From Bradyrhizobium ottawaense (GTDB lineage Bacteria > Pseudomonadota > Alphaproteobacteria > Rhizobiales > Xanthobacteraceae): a stretch of DNA of 64,000 nucleotides. Made by a program: the position numbers and the translations under genes. The notes under the pieces are model-generated. The model was not told where the DNA came from, did no database searches, and saw nothing but the letters and a program-made list of their open reading frames with translations. Shown here one piece after another: positions 25,107-33,867 of this stretch (position 1 is the first letter of the stretch; each line of letters starts with the position of its first letter). Location: assembly GCF_900099825.1 (NCBI RefSeq), contig NZ_LT629693.1, forward strand, positions 2,987,001 to 3,051,000, in the 5' to 3' direction.

Positions 25107-27164
25107 CTAGCCCAGCAGCTGATCGAGCCGTTCGCGCAACTGGTCCTGGTGATAGGGTTTCGCCAGACGGGGCAGATCGAGCTGTGCGCCCTCCGGCAAT
25201 TCGGCATAGCCGGTCGCCAGCAGGACCGGCAGCGCGGGGCGGACGGCGCGCGACGCCGTGACGAGTTCAAGGCCGGTCATTCCGGGCATCATATGGTCCG
25301 TCATCATCAGGTCGATCGGCTGGTCGCTCCGGAGGATTTCGAGCGCGTGCAGGCCTGAATTAACCCCGATCACGTGGTGGCCGAGATCTTCCAGCATTTC
25401 CGCCGTCGACATCGCAATCAGCGGGTCGTCATCGACAAATAGAATCACTGCCGAGCGTTTGGCTTTCGGCGCTGACGGAGCGGGGCTTTCCACTTCGGGC
25501 GCTGCGGTCGCGACCGGGAGCACCAGCGTCGCGCAGGTCCCCTTTCCGACCGTGCTCGTCATTTGCAGCGCGCCGCCAAGCTGGACCGCGAGCCCGTGCA
25601 CCATCGACAGCCCAAGGCCGGTGCCCTTGCCGAGCGGTTTTGACGAAAAGAAAGGCTCGACCGCCCGCTTGAGCGTCTCGGGTGTCATGCCGGTGCCGGT
25701 GTCGACAACGGACAATTTCAGATAATGGCCCGGCTGCAGCGCCGCGTCGCTCTTCTTCGCGCGATACTCCGCAACCCTGATGTCGATCGACCCGCCGTCC
25801 GGCATCGCATCGCGCGCGTTGATCGCAAGGTTGAGGATGGCGAGTTCGAGCTGGTTGGCGTCGATGCGCGCCGGCGGCAACTGATCCGGGATATCCCGCC
25901 GCAACACGACACGGGGTCCAAGCGACCGGTCGAGCAGATCGGTCATGCCATCGATCAGGGTTTTCAAGTCAACCGCCACCGCGCGTAAATCCTGCTGGCG
26001 CGCAAAGGCCAGCAGCCGCTGGGTCAGCGATGCACCGCGCTCCGCGCCCTGCAACGCGCCATCGACCAGGCGATGCAGCCGCGGATCGTCCGGCAATCGC
26101 TTGCGCAGCAGATCGAGATTGCCCATGACAGCCATCAGAAGATTGTTGAAGTCATGCGCGACGCCGCCGGTGAGCTGGCCGATTGTCTCCATCTTCTGCG
26201 CTTGCCGCAATTGTTCCTGCGCCTTTTCGCGGGCAGCAACCTCCTTCATCAGTTCGGTGGTGCGCTGGTCGACGCGCTGTTCGAGCGTGGCGCTCAATTC
26301 CGCCAACGCCGTGCGCTCTGCTGCCAATTGCCCCAGCAGATTGTCGCGCTCGATGTCTGCGGTCTTGCGCGCGGTGATGTCGGAGCAGACGCCAACCAGG
26401 GACTTGATGCTGCCGTCCGGCCGGCGCACGACGCGGGCACGGGTGTCCACCCAATGCACCGAACCGTCCGGCCAGATGTTGCGGTATTCGATCCGGTAAT
26501 CCCCGCCTTCCCTGATGGTCCGCTCCAGCACCTCAAGCCGCCGCTCGCGGTCGTCGGGATGAACCGACGCCTGCAAATCTCCAAAGGAAAACGGTTCGCC
26601 CGACTTCCGTCCGAAAAAGCTGACGCAGGTATCCGAGAGGTCGAGCTCGAACTCCGGCAAGCGCAATTCGAGCGTGCCGAGATGCCCGGCGTTCAGCGCC
26701 GTCTGCAGCAGGCCTTCGCTTTCGGTGAGATCGGCCAGAATCGCGCGCGCCTGATATTGGCGGCGGCGCCCTCTGACCGCCGAACCGACAATGCTCACCA
26801 GCGTGGTCGGGTGAAACGGCCGCTCGATGAAGGTGACGTTGCCCAGCGCATGCCCGAGCCGGTCTGCGTCGGGATTGCGCTCGGGACCTCCGCCCTGATG
26901 GGTCAGCAGCACGAATGGAAAATCGGACCATGGCGGCTGACCGTTGAGCCAGCTCACGAGCGCGCGCAAATCCGCCGTCTTGATCGCCTCGTCGGCAATG
27001 ACGGCCAAGCCGGCGCCACCGTCGATTTCGTGCAGCAATGCGGCCAGATCGCCGCAGACATTGGCATGATAACCCGCTTCCTTGATCAGGGCCGCGGCCA
27101 CGGCAGCGTCACGGCCCATCGGCGCGAGAATGACGGCCCGTTCGGATGACGGACCGGGTTTCAC
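25107..27164 (-). CDS. hybrid sensor histidine kinase with N-terminal pseudo-receiver
   Basis: A 685-residue soluble kinase. Residues 1-130 look like a receiver fold (AVIADEA, ending FIERPFHPTTLVSIV) but lack a clear acidic pair; 155-270 is a PAS/PAC domain (WPDGSVHWVDTRARVV); 275-325 is a coiled coil; His337 in VAHDFNNLL is the phosphoacceptor; the ATPase has NLAINARDAMPDGG and GTGLGLSMVHGLA; a true C-terminal receiver begins VILFVDDDPLIAM with the acceptor Asp in MMTDHMMPG. There is no membrane segment. Its ATG overlaps the kaiC stop by four bases, so the two are translationally coupled. Confidence 0.93.
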   Translation of the reverse strand: MKPGPSSERAVILAPMGRDAAVAAALIKEAGYHANVCGDLAALLHEIDGGAGLAVIADEAIKTADLRALVSWLNGQPPWSDFPFVLLTHQGGGPERNPDADRLGHALGNVTFIERPFHPTTLVSIVGSAVRGRRRQYQARAILADLTESEGLLQTALNAGHLGTLELRLPEFELDLSDTCVSFFGRKSGEPFSFGDLQASVHPDDRERRLEVLERTIREGGDYRIEYRNIWPDGSVHWVDTRARVVRRPDGSIKSLVGVCSDITARKTADIERDNLLGQLAAERTALAELSATLEQRVDQRTTELMKEVAAREKAQEQLRQAQKMETIGQLTGGVAHDFNNLLMAVMGNLDLLRKRLPDDPRLHRLVDGALQGAERGASLTQRLLAFARQQDLRAVAVDLKTLIDGMTDLLDRSLGPRVVLRRDIPDQLPPARIDANQLELAILNLAINARDAMPDGGSIDIRVAEYRAKKSDAALQPGHYLKLSVVDTGTGMTPETLKRAVEPFFSSKPLGKGTGLGLSMVHGLAVQLGGALQMTSTVGKGTCATLVLPVATAAPEVESPAPSAPKAKRSAVILFVDDDPLIAMSTAEMLEDLGHHVIGVNSGLHALEILRSDQPIDLMMTDHMMPGMTGLELVTASRAVRPALPVLLATGYAELPEGAQLDLPRLAKPYHQDQLRERLDQLLG

Positions 27165-28660
27165 TGGTCCAGGTCCTCGAGTAGCGGCCTGTCTGCACCG
27201 ATGTAGATCGGCACCCCACTCAACACGCCCTGGAATCCCTCAAGGGGATCGCCAATGGTGAGACCGCGATTGTCGATGCGGTATTCGCGAATGGTCGCCT
27301 CGTGCACGCCGGTACGTTTCTTGATGATCGAAATAGCGCGCCGCACGGTTCCGAGCGCCTCGAAATAGCGCAGCAGGATGACGGTGTCGGCGAGATAGGT
27401 AACATCTACCGGCGCCTTCATGTCGCCGACCAACCCATGCTGCGCCACCGTCATGAAGGTCGCGGCGCCCCGGCGGTTGAGATATTGCAGCAATTCATGC
27501 ATGTGCAGGATCAGGGAGTTTTCCTCGGGCATGGCGGCCTGATAGCCGTTGAGGCTGTCGATCACCACGGTCTTGATGTCATCCTCATCGACCCGCCTGC
27601 GAACGCGGTGCGCAAATTCGCCGGGCGACAGCTCGGCGGCATCGACCTGCTCGATGAAAAGATGGCCGCGGCGCTGCATCGCTTCGAGATCGATGCCAAG
27701 GCCCTTCATACGCGAAAACAGCAACCCAAGCTCTTCGTCGAATACAAACAACGCCGCCTTTTCGCCGCGCGCAATGGCAGCCACGATGAAGACAATGGCG
27801 GTGAGCGATTTTCCCGTGCCGGCCGGTCCGAGAATGAGCGTGCTCGATCCAGTTTCGACACCGCCCCCGAGCAGCCTATCCAGACCGGCAATGCCACTCG
27901 ACATCGTGCTTCGCACGAAAGTGGATCGGTACTCGGACGCCACCAGCCGGGGAAACACGTTCAGGCCGTCCGTTGTAATCGTGACGTCATGATAGCCGCC
28001 ACGAAATTTCACGCCGCGATATTTGATGACGCGCACACGACGCCGCTCCGCGCCGTAGGCCGGCGCCAGTTCCTCAAGCCGCACCACGCCATGCGCAACG
28101 CTGTGCACGGTTTTATCGGCAAGTTCGGTGGTCAAATCATCCAGCATCAGAACTGTGGTGCCGAACTTCGCGAAATAATGCTTGAGAGCCAGAATTTGCC
28201 GGCGATACCGCAACGAACTCTGCGCCAGCAACCTGATTTCCGAAAGGCTGTCCAGCACCACGCGACTCGGTTGCGCCTTCTCGACCGCCTCGAATATCTG
28301 CTTGGTGGTTTCGCCGAGTTCGAGATCGGATGAATAGAGCAGGCTCTGTTGCTGATCCGAATCGAGCAGGCTCTCCGGCGGCAGCAGTTCGAACACTTCG
28401 ATTTTCTCGTCCAGCGACCAGCCGTGCGAAGCGGCGCCGTCACGCAGCTCATGCTCGGTCTCGGAAAGGGTGATGTAAAGGCACTTCTCACCCGCTCGCG
28501 CGCCTTCCATCAGGAACTGCAGTGCAATCGTGGTCTTTCCGGTTCCGGGAGTTCCCTCCAGCAGGAAGACATGATGAGGTGAAAACCCGCCCGACAGGAT
28601 GTCGTCCAGGCCCCAAATCCCTGTTTTGGCCCTGTCGACCTTTGCTTCCGAAAAATTCAT
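27161..28660 (-). CDS. kaiC: KaiC-like two-domain RecA-type ATPase
   Basis: A 499-residue double-domain KaiC. Walker A motifs are GTPGTGKT (36-43) and GPAGTGKS (278-285), with Walker B regions RVVLDSLSE and TVVIDSLNG. Compared by eye with cyanobacterial KaiC, the phosphorylation pair Ser431-Thr432 corresponds to Thr421-Tyr422, and the first catalytic Glu of the CI domain is Ser. AGGGGG precedes the chosen ATG; the open frame extends 60 codons upstream into the neighbouring gene. No kaiA or kaiB lies nearby. It is co-transcribed with the hybrid kinase, so it probably acts in signalling rather than a full clock. Confidence 0.92.
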   Translation of the reverse strand: MNFSEAKVDRAKTGIWGLDDILSGGFSPHHVFLLEGTPGTGKTTIALQFLMEGARAGEKCLYITLSETEHELRDGAASHGWSLDEKIEVFELLPPESLLDSDQQQSLLYSSDLELGETTKQIFEAVEKAQPSRVVLDSLSEIRLLAQSSLRYRRQILALKHYFAKFGTTVLMLDDLTTELADKTVHSVAHGVVRLEELAPAYGAERRRVRVIKYRGVKFRGGYHDVTITTDGLNVFPRLVASEYRSTFVRSTMSSGIAGLDRLLGGGVETGSSTLILGPAGTGKSLTAIVFIVAAIARGEKAALFVFDEELGLLFSRMKGLGIDLEAMQRRGHLFIEQVDAAELSPGEFAHRVRRRVDEDDIKTVVIDSLNGYQAAMPEENSLILHMHELLQYLNRRGAATFMTVAQHGLVGDMKAPVDVTYLADTVILLRYFEALGTVRRAISIIKKRTGVHEATIREYRIDNRGLTIGDPLEGFQGVLSGVPIYIGADRPLLEDLDQ

Positions 28661-28718
28661 GCGACCCCCTGAACCGGGACTAAATCCTGGTGGCGTCAGG
28701 GGTTCCTGCGACAAGGAA

Positions 28719-29207
28719 CTATTTTTGCGGAAAAAATTCCGGCCACATCGCGCGCCACTTTGCCGCCAGCGGCCGGAAATCGGGTGGCTGCGTCTCGTGG
28801 CATTCGGCGCCGGTGGCAGACTGGATCCAGTCTTGCGCACTGCCGGTAAACAAATGCGCGATCGGGATCAGCCATCTGGTGTCATCGAGCGTGCCGGCAC
28901 GGACGTTGACCGATTCCGGACGGCTCTGGCGCGCGCCGTAGATTCGCGCGCCGCAATCGCCGCAGAACCAGGACGTCACATTCGCGCCTGACGGCGACGC
29001 GTGATGCCACCCCTTCGGCTCGCCCTTGAGGGTATGAAAATCCCGGGTCGATACCGGCAGGTTGAGCGCGAACGCGCTGCCGGACGAGGTCTGGCAGTCC
29101 GTGCAGTTGCAGGTGTAGAGCAGCAGCGGAAACGACGCGATCTCGTAGCGGATCGCGCCGCAGGAGCAGCCGCCGGTCAAAGGAAGCACGGGTCGTTTCG
29201 GATTCAT
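28719..29207 (-). CDS. GFA family zinc protein
   Basis: A 162-residue protein of the glutathione-dependent formaldehyde-activating enzyme (GFA) fold. Zinc ligands are visible as CSCGAIRYE at 15-23, CNCTDCQ near 34-40 and CGDCGARIY near 88. Most such proteins are not proven formaldehyde enzymes and act on unknown substrates. It lies 58 bases upstream of the kaiC start on the same strand, but the intervening sequence gives no sign of coupling. Confidence 0.9.
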   Translation of the reverse strand: MNPKRPVLPLTGGCSCGAIRYEIASFPLLLYTCNCTDCQTSSGSAFALNLPVSTRDFHTLKGEPKGWHHASPSGANVTSWFCGDCGARIYGARQSRPESVNVRAGTLDDTRWLIPIAHLFTGSAQDWIQSATGAECHETQPPDFRPLAAKWRAMWPEFFPQK

Positions 29208-29269
29208 GGTCGGGCCGGGGCTGAGTTATCGCCCCACCCTACGATGCCGTCCTTTAACCGGCCAGAGCT

Positions 29270-29566
29270 TCAGCCGGCCATACGGCGTTGGGAAGCCGCC
29301 TTCGACTTCTCGAAATCGTTGGGGACCTCGATATCGACCTCCAGCGTCGAGACGGTCTTGCCGCGCTCCAGCCGGACGATCACCTTCTCCGGATCGAGCG
29401 TGACATGCCGCGACACCACCGCGAGGATTTCCTCGCGCAGCGTCGCCAGGAGATCGGGCTGGCCGAGCAACCCGCGTTCGTGCGCCAGCAGGATCTGCAG
29501 CCGCTCCCGTGCGACGGGGGCGGAAGTATCGCGGCCGCCGAACAGCCGCAGCAATCTCATATTCAT
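29270..29566 (-). CDS. minE: cell division topological specificity factor MinE
   Basis: A 98-residue MinE. The N-terminus MNMRLLRLF is the membrane-targeting helix, the anti-MinCD segment is ARERLQILLAHERG (about 20-33), and the C-terminal topological domain contains VTLDPEKVIVRLERG and LEVDIEVP. It drives the MinCD pole-to-pole pattern that places the division ring. Its start overlaps the minD stop by four bases; it is the last gene of minCDE. Confidence 0.95.
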   Translation of the reverse strand: MNMRLLRLFGGRDTSAPVARERLQILLAHERGLLGQPDLLATLREEILAVVSRHVTLDPEKVIVRLERGKTVSTLEVDIEVPNDFEKSKAASQRRMAG

Positions 29567-30378
29567 GCGGCCCTCCGTCCCAGCAAGCGGTCCATGAAGC
29601 CCTTGCGCTCGACCGGCACCACCATGGCGAGTTCCTCGCCCATCAGGCGGCGCGAGGCATCGACATAGGCGCGGGCCGGCGCGCTGTCGGCGTTGTTCAG
29701 CGTCACCGGCGAGCCGACATTAGACGCCTTGAGCACGTCCTGGCTCTCGGGAATGATGCCGAGCAGCGGGGTGGCGAGGATTTCCAGAATGTCTTCGATG
29801 GTGAGCATCTCGCCGCGCGCCGCGCGCGCCGGATCGTAGCGGGTGATCAGGATGTGCTTCTTGACCCGCTCGCCCTTCTCCGCCTTCACGGTCTTGGAAT
29901 CGAGCATGCCGATGATGCGATCGGAGTCGCGCACCGAAGAGACTTCGGGATTGGTGACGATGACGGCCTCGTCGGCGTAGCGCATCGCCAGCGTGGCGCC
30001 GCGCTCGATGCCGGCCGGGCTGTCGCAGAGGATCCAGTCGAACCGGGCCGAGAGCTCGGCGATGATACGGCCGACGCCCTCGTCGGTCAGTGCGTCCTTG
30101 TCGCGGGTTTGCGACGCCGGCAGCAGCCAGAGATTCTCCAGCCGCTTGTCGCGGATCAGCGCCTGCGACAGCTTGGCGACGCCCTGCACGACATTGATGA
30201 GGTCGAACACCACGCGGCGTTCCGCCCCCATCACCAGATCGAGGTTGCGCAGGCCGACATCGAAGTCGACCACCACGACGCTTTGACCACCCTGCGCCAG
30301 CGCCGCACCGAGCGCGGCCGTGGTGGTGGTCTTTCCGACGCCACCTTTGCCGGATGTAACGACCAGGACTTTGGCCAT
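29563..30378 (-). CDS. minD: septum site-determining ATPase MinD
   Basis: A 271-residue ParA-type ATPase with the deviant Walker A KGGVGKTT (10-17), DFDVGLRNLDLVMG, and DSPAGIERGA as Walker B. The C-terminus GFMDRLLGRR is the amphipathic membrane-targeting helix. It recruits MinC to the membrane and is released by MinE. It is the middle gene of the operon, 18 bases behind minC. Confidence 0.97.
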   Translation of the reverse strand: MAKVLVVTSGKGGVGKTTTTAALGAALAQGGQSVVVVDFDVGLRNLDLVMGAERRVVFDLINVVQGVAKLSQALIRDKRLENLWLLPASQTRDKDALTDEGVGRIIAELSARFDWILCDSPAGIERGATLAMRYADEAVIVTNPEVSSVRDSDRIIGMLDSKTVKAEKGERVKKHILITRYDPARAARGEMLTIEDILEILATPLLGIIPESQDVLKASNVGSPVTLNNADSAPARAYVDASRRLMGEELAMVVPVERKGFMDRLLGRRAA

Positions 30379-30396
30379 ACGTGATCTCCTTGAGCG

Positions 30397-31095
30397 TTAG
30401 TTCAGCGGGGTAATTTTCATGGTATCGCCCTGCAGCCAGGCCTGCGCCGGCCGGTTGCGCAGCGACGCGTCGATTTCTTCCGCGGTCTGGTAGTAACCGT
30501 CGATGGCCAGCAGCTCCGCCTCGATCTTCTGGCAATAGATGCGCGCGGACGCGTTGCCGTTGACGCCGGCCATCGCCCGGCCGCGCAGCGTGCCGTAGAT
30601 ATGGATCGACCCGCCGGCGACGATCTCGGCACCCGAGCCGACCGACCCCAGCACCGTGACGTCGCCCTCGGTGAAGACGATCGACTGCCCGGAGCGCACC
30701 GGGCTTTCGAGCAGCAGCGAGGTTGGCTTCGGTTTGGGCTCCTCGGCCTTCTGCAGCGGTTCGTTTCGCGTGATCACACAGGCCCGGCCGCCGGTCAGCA
30801 ACGGCGGCATGCTGGCCGAAAGCCGGCTTTCGTCCACGCCCTCGATGCCGAGGACGCGAATGCCGCGCTGATCAAGGCTGCCGAGAAGATGGCTGATCGC
30901 CGACGCGCTGAGATCGACGGAAGCAAGATCGAGCACGATGGGCTTGCCGACGAAATAGCCCGGCGAGCGCGCCAGCGTGGCGTCGATCTCCGAAAGCCAA
31001 TCGACGATCGGCACGACGGGGCTGAACACGAACGCGACATAGGACCGGCCGCGCAGCCGAACCAGTTGACGCGTGGGATCCGCTCGGACGTCCAT
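30397..31095 (-). CDS. minC: septum site-determining inhibitor MinC
   Basis: A 232-residue FtsZ antagonist. The N-terminal domain (about 1-105) includes FVGKPIVLDLASVDLS and GIRVLGIEG; the C-terminal beta-helix (about 125-230) includes RSGQSIVF, GDVTVLGSVGSGAEI and HIYGTLRGRAMAG with ARIYCQ. It blocks FtsZ rings away from midcell when bound to MinD. First gene of minCDE. Confidence 0.96.
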   Translation of the reverse strand: MDVRADPTRQLVRLRGRSYVAFVFSPVVPIVDWLSEIDATLARSPGYFVGKPIVLDLASVDLSASAISHLLGSLDQRGIRVLGIEGVDESRLSASMPPLLTGGRACVITRNEPLQKAEEPKPKPTSLLLESPVRSGQSIVFTEGDVTVLGSVGSGAEIVAGGSIHIYGTLRGRAMAGVNGNASARIYCQKIEAELLAIDGYYQTAEEIDASLRNRPAQAWLQGDTMKITPLN

Positions 31096-31640
31096 GTGCT
31101 CGACTCGCCTTTCTTATTGAATGGTTAAGAATCAACGAAGTTGGTTAACGAGTGATTAATGCCGCACGAGGTTTGCCCGGCGCGGTGGCGCCCGACGCCA
31201 GCGAATCCGGCGCAGATGTGGCAGCTCCGGTTCGCGCCAACAAACAATCGATGGCATGCTGAATGCGGCCTTCACCATGAAGCGTCAAAGTGATGGAACA
31301 AAAATCACTCACTTTGGTCACGATTCGAACCAAGATTCGTCATCGCGCGGTTCCATCAAAAACAGGTGAACTCTCGGAATATCCCCGATAGTTCATTCCG
31401 TTATGTCAGCGGACGGTTGCCAGGGGACGGGCAATGGGAGCGGTGGGAAGCGTGTCATCGCGGGAGCTGATCCCGCAAACTGGCGTGGTCCGGAACGGAC
31501 GCGACGCCCGCGCCTTTGACTCAAATTTTCAACCCAAGCTTAGCGGTTGATGGAGAGCCGCGGTGGAATCATGGCGCCGCTCCTCGAAGCAACCTGATCG
31601 TTCGTCGCGTAACCAGTCCCGTATCATGAGGAGTAAGCGT
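31096..31640. other. intergenic region upstream of minC, no gene seen
   Basis: About 545 bases between the divergent minC operon and the membrane protein gene. It is less GC-rich than its surroundings (AACAAAAATCACTCAC and TTGACTCAAATTTTCAACC) and presumably holds both promoters. I found no credible ORF, RNA gene or clear palindromic operator. Confidence 0.4.
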
Positions 31641-32246
31641 ATGAGTGCCCTGAGTGAGCAAGAACATCTCAATCCCCGCGATCCCCGCTACTACGCACCG
31701 CGCTGGCTGCGTGAAAAAGCCGGTTCCACGCCGATGAAGGAAGCCGCACCGGGCACGCCGTTCGCACCTGCCTCGTTCGACGCCCAGCTCGAGGGCGCCG
31801 TATCCAACGCGCTGCGCCATCCCCATCCGCTCGATCCCGAGGTGATGCAAGAACCCGGCTATCCGAACGAGCTGGATTCGCGCAGGGCGCTGCGCAGCAT
31901 CACGGTGCGCTTCGCCGCGGCGGTCGGCGTCTCGGCTTTGGTGGCGTTGTTCTTCGTCGTCGCCGTACCGGCATCGCGGCAGGCCGACGGCGAAGCCTCC
32001 GGTCCTTCCGGGATCGTGCAGTCGATCAAGACCGCTCTGTTCCAGCCCGGCGAGGCCAACATCGCGCCGCCGCCGGCAGCTGCTCCCGCGGCTGTACCCA
32101 CGACTGCAGCGACCGCTGCACCCAGTGAGTTCAACTCTCTTCTGGCCTCGGCTCAAGCCAACACGCCGGCGCCAAAGGGTCAGTCCGGCCAGTTGCTCAA
32201 GCAGTTCATGCAATGGGGTCAGAAGCCTGCTCCCACGACGCCATAG
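31641..32246 (+). CDS. single-pass membrane protein, unknown function
   Basis: A 201-residue protein with AGGAG seven bases before the ATG. Residues 1-90 are hydrophilic and contain DPRYYAPRWLREK and HPHPLDPEV; one membrane helix (about 97-118, AAAVGVSALVALFFVVAVPA) follows, then an Ala/Pro-rich periplasmic tail ending in SGQLLKQFMQWGQK. No family is recognised. It lies 34 bases before a leader ORF and 69 before a binding-protein gene, and the three probably form one transcript. Confidence 0.72.
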   Translation: MSALSEQEHLNPRDPRYYAPRWLREKAGSTPMKEAAPGTPFAPASFDAQLEGAVSNALRHPHPLDPEVMQEPGYPNELDSRRALRSITVRFAAAVGVSALVALFFVVAVPASRQADGEASGPSGIVQSIKTALFQPGEANIAPPPAAAPAAVPTTAATAAPSEFNSLLASAQANTPAPKGQSGQLLKQFMQWGQKPAPTTP

Positions 32247-32280
32247 CGCGCGAACAAGAAATCCAGACGGAGGAACCAAA

Positions 32281-32319
32281 ATGCCCGCCACGATCCAGAT
32301 CTCACGGAGATTGCCATGA
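32281..32319 (+). CDS. 12-residue leader ORF coupled to the binding-protein gene
   Basis: ATG with a strong GGAGG seven bases upstream begins a 12-codon frame (MPATIQISRRLP) whose TGA overlaps the ATG of the next gene (ATGA). The next gene also has its own GGAGA inside this ORF. It may be a coupling or attenuation peptide, or simply a strong unused initiation site; there is no run of codons for one amino acid to suggest classical attenuation. Confidence 0.45.
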   Translation: MPATIQISRRLP

Positions 32320-33857
32320 CCTCGCGCAGGATATGGCTGGTGCTGGCGGCGATGCTGTCCAGCACGGCCGCGGGCGCCGGCGACAACACCGACATCGTGC
32401 GCGATCTCGCCATTCGCGTCGGACCGGTGGTCGGTTCGGCGCTGGCCTGCCGCGACATCGCGCGGCCCCGCATTCAGGCCGTGGTCGAGAAATTCGCGGT
32501 CGTGATCCGCGACGCCTCCGCGAACGAAGCGGAACGTTCCGACCTCAGCCAAGTCCTCGACCGCAGCGTCAATGACGGCCGCGCCGCGGTGACGGCGGGA
32601 CGGATCGACTGCAAGGTCGCCGATCGCCAGCTCGCCGATCTCGAACGGTCGATCGCGGGCCCGAGCCTCTCCAGCGTCCTCGGACCGTCCAGTGCTGCCG
32701 CAGCCACCTCGACCGCGTCGGTCACGGCCGGTCCGTTGCCGCGCGGAATCACCGATAAGGAAATCCGTTTCGGCATCGCCGCCCCGTTCTCCGGCTCCGC
32801 CCGCGAGCTCGGACGCCAGATGAAGCTCGGCATCGATACCGCCTTCAACCGGGTCAACGATGCCGGCGGCGTCGACGGCCGGATGCTCAAGCTGTTTGCC
32901 GCCGACGACGGCTATGAGCCCTCGCGCACCGGCGAGGCGATGAAGCAGCTCACCGAAAAGGACCAGGTGTTCGGCATCATCGGCAATGTCGGCACGCCGA
33001 CCGCGGCGGTGGCGGTGCCCTACTCGCTGGAACGCCGGATGCTGTTTTTCGGCGCTTTCACCGGCTCAAACATTCTGCGTAACGATCCGCCGGATCGATA
33101 TGTATTCAACTATCGCGCCAGCTACGCCGAGGAAACCGACGCCGTCGTCCGCTACCTGGTCAAGTTGCGCAAGCTGCAACCGCGCCAGATCGCGGTTTTC
33201 GCGCAGCAGGATTCCTATGGCGATGCGGGCTTTGCCGGCGTCGCCAAGGCGTTTCGCGCACTCGGCGTCAACGATACCGCGATCGTGCGGCTCAACTACG
33301 CCCGCAACACCGTCGACGTCGACGAGGCCGTCAACCATTTGAAGATCCAGAAGCCGCCGATCAAGGCGGTCGTGATGGTGGCGACCTATCGGGCCGCGGC
33401 ACGTTTCATCGAGAAGACCCGCGATCTCTATCCGGCGATGATCTATTCCAACGTCTCGTTCGTCGGCAGTACGGCACTGGCCGACGAACTGAAGCTGTTG
33501 GGGCCGCGCTACGCCAACGGTGTCATCGTCACCCAGGTGGTGCCGGCGGTGGCCGGCTATTCGTCGGCGGTGCTCGAATACAAGAATGCGCTCGCCAAGT
33601 ATTTTCCAGGCGAAGCGCCCGACTACGTTTCGCTCGAGGGCTACGTCGCCGCCAACGTCCTGATCCAGGCGATCAAGCGGACCGGGCCGCAGCTCGACAC
33701 CGAAAAGCTGATCGACACGCTGGAAACGACGCGCAACCTCGATCTCGGCCTTGGAACTCAGCTCGGCTTTGGCCGTTCCGAGCACCAGGCCTCGCACAAG
33801 ATCTGGGGCACCGCGCTTGACGAAACCGCGCGCTATCAGCCGCTCGAACTCGAATAG
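32316..33857 (+). CDS. Leu/Ile/Val-type periplasmic binding protein with extra N-terminal domain
   Basis: A 513-residue exported protein. A signal peptide spans residues 1-22; about 25-130 form an extra domain with DIARPRIQAVVEKF and the Cys residues CRD and DCKV; from about 145 the type I periplasmic binding fold begins (ITDKEIRFGIAAPFSGSARELG) and continues to the end. Such proteins bind branched amino acids, amides or aromatic acids. No ABC permease or ATPase genes are adjacent, so it may be a sensor or share a remote transporter. The N-terminal extension is unusual for the family. Confidence 0.87.
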   Translation: MTSRRIWLVLAAMLSSTAAGAGDNTDIVRDLAIRVGPVVGSALACRDIARPRIQAVVEKFAVVIRDASANEAERSDLSQVLDRSVNDGRAAVTAGRIDCKVADRQLADLERSIAGPSLSSVLGPSSAAAATSTASVTAGPLPRGITDKEIRFGIAAPFSGSARELGRQMKLGIDTAFNRVNDAGGVDGRMLKLFAADDGYEPSRTGEAMKQLTEKDQVFGIIGNVGTPTAAVAVPYSLERRMLFFGAFTGSNILRNDPPDRYVFNYRASYAEETDAVVRYLVKLRKLQPRQIAVFAQQDSYGDAGFAGVAKAFRALGVNDTAIVRLNYARNTVDVDEAVNHLKIQKPPIKAVVMVATYRAAARFIEKTRDLYPAMIYSNVSFVGSTALADELKLLGPRYANGVIVTQVVPAVAGYSSAVLEYKNALAKYFPGEAPDYVSLEGYVAANVLIQAIKRTGPQLDTEKLIDTLETTRNLDLGLGTQLGFGRSEHQASHKIWGTALDETARYQPLELE

Positions 33858-33867
33858 CGCTTAGCGT

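Noticed and set aside
25107..28660. A full kaiABC circadian locus
   Set aside because: No kaiA-like or kaiB-like ORF exists around the KaiC gene; neighbours are a hybrid kinase and a GFA protein.
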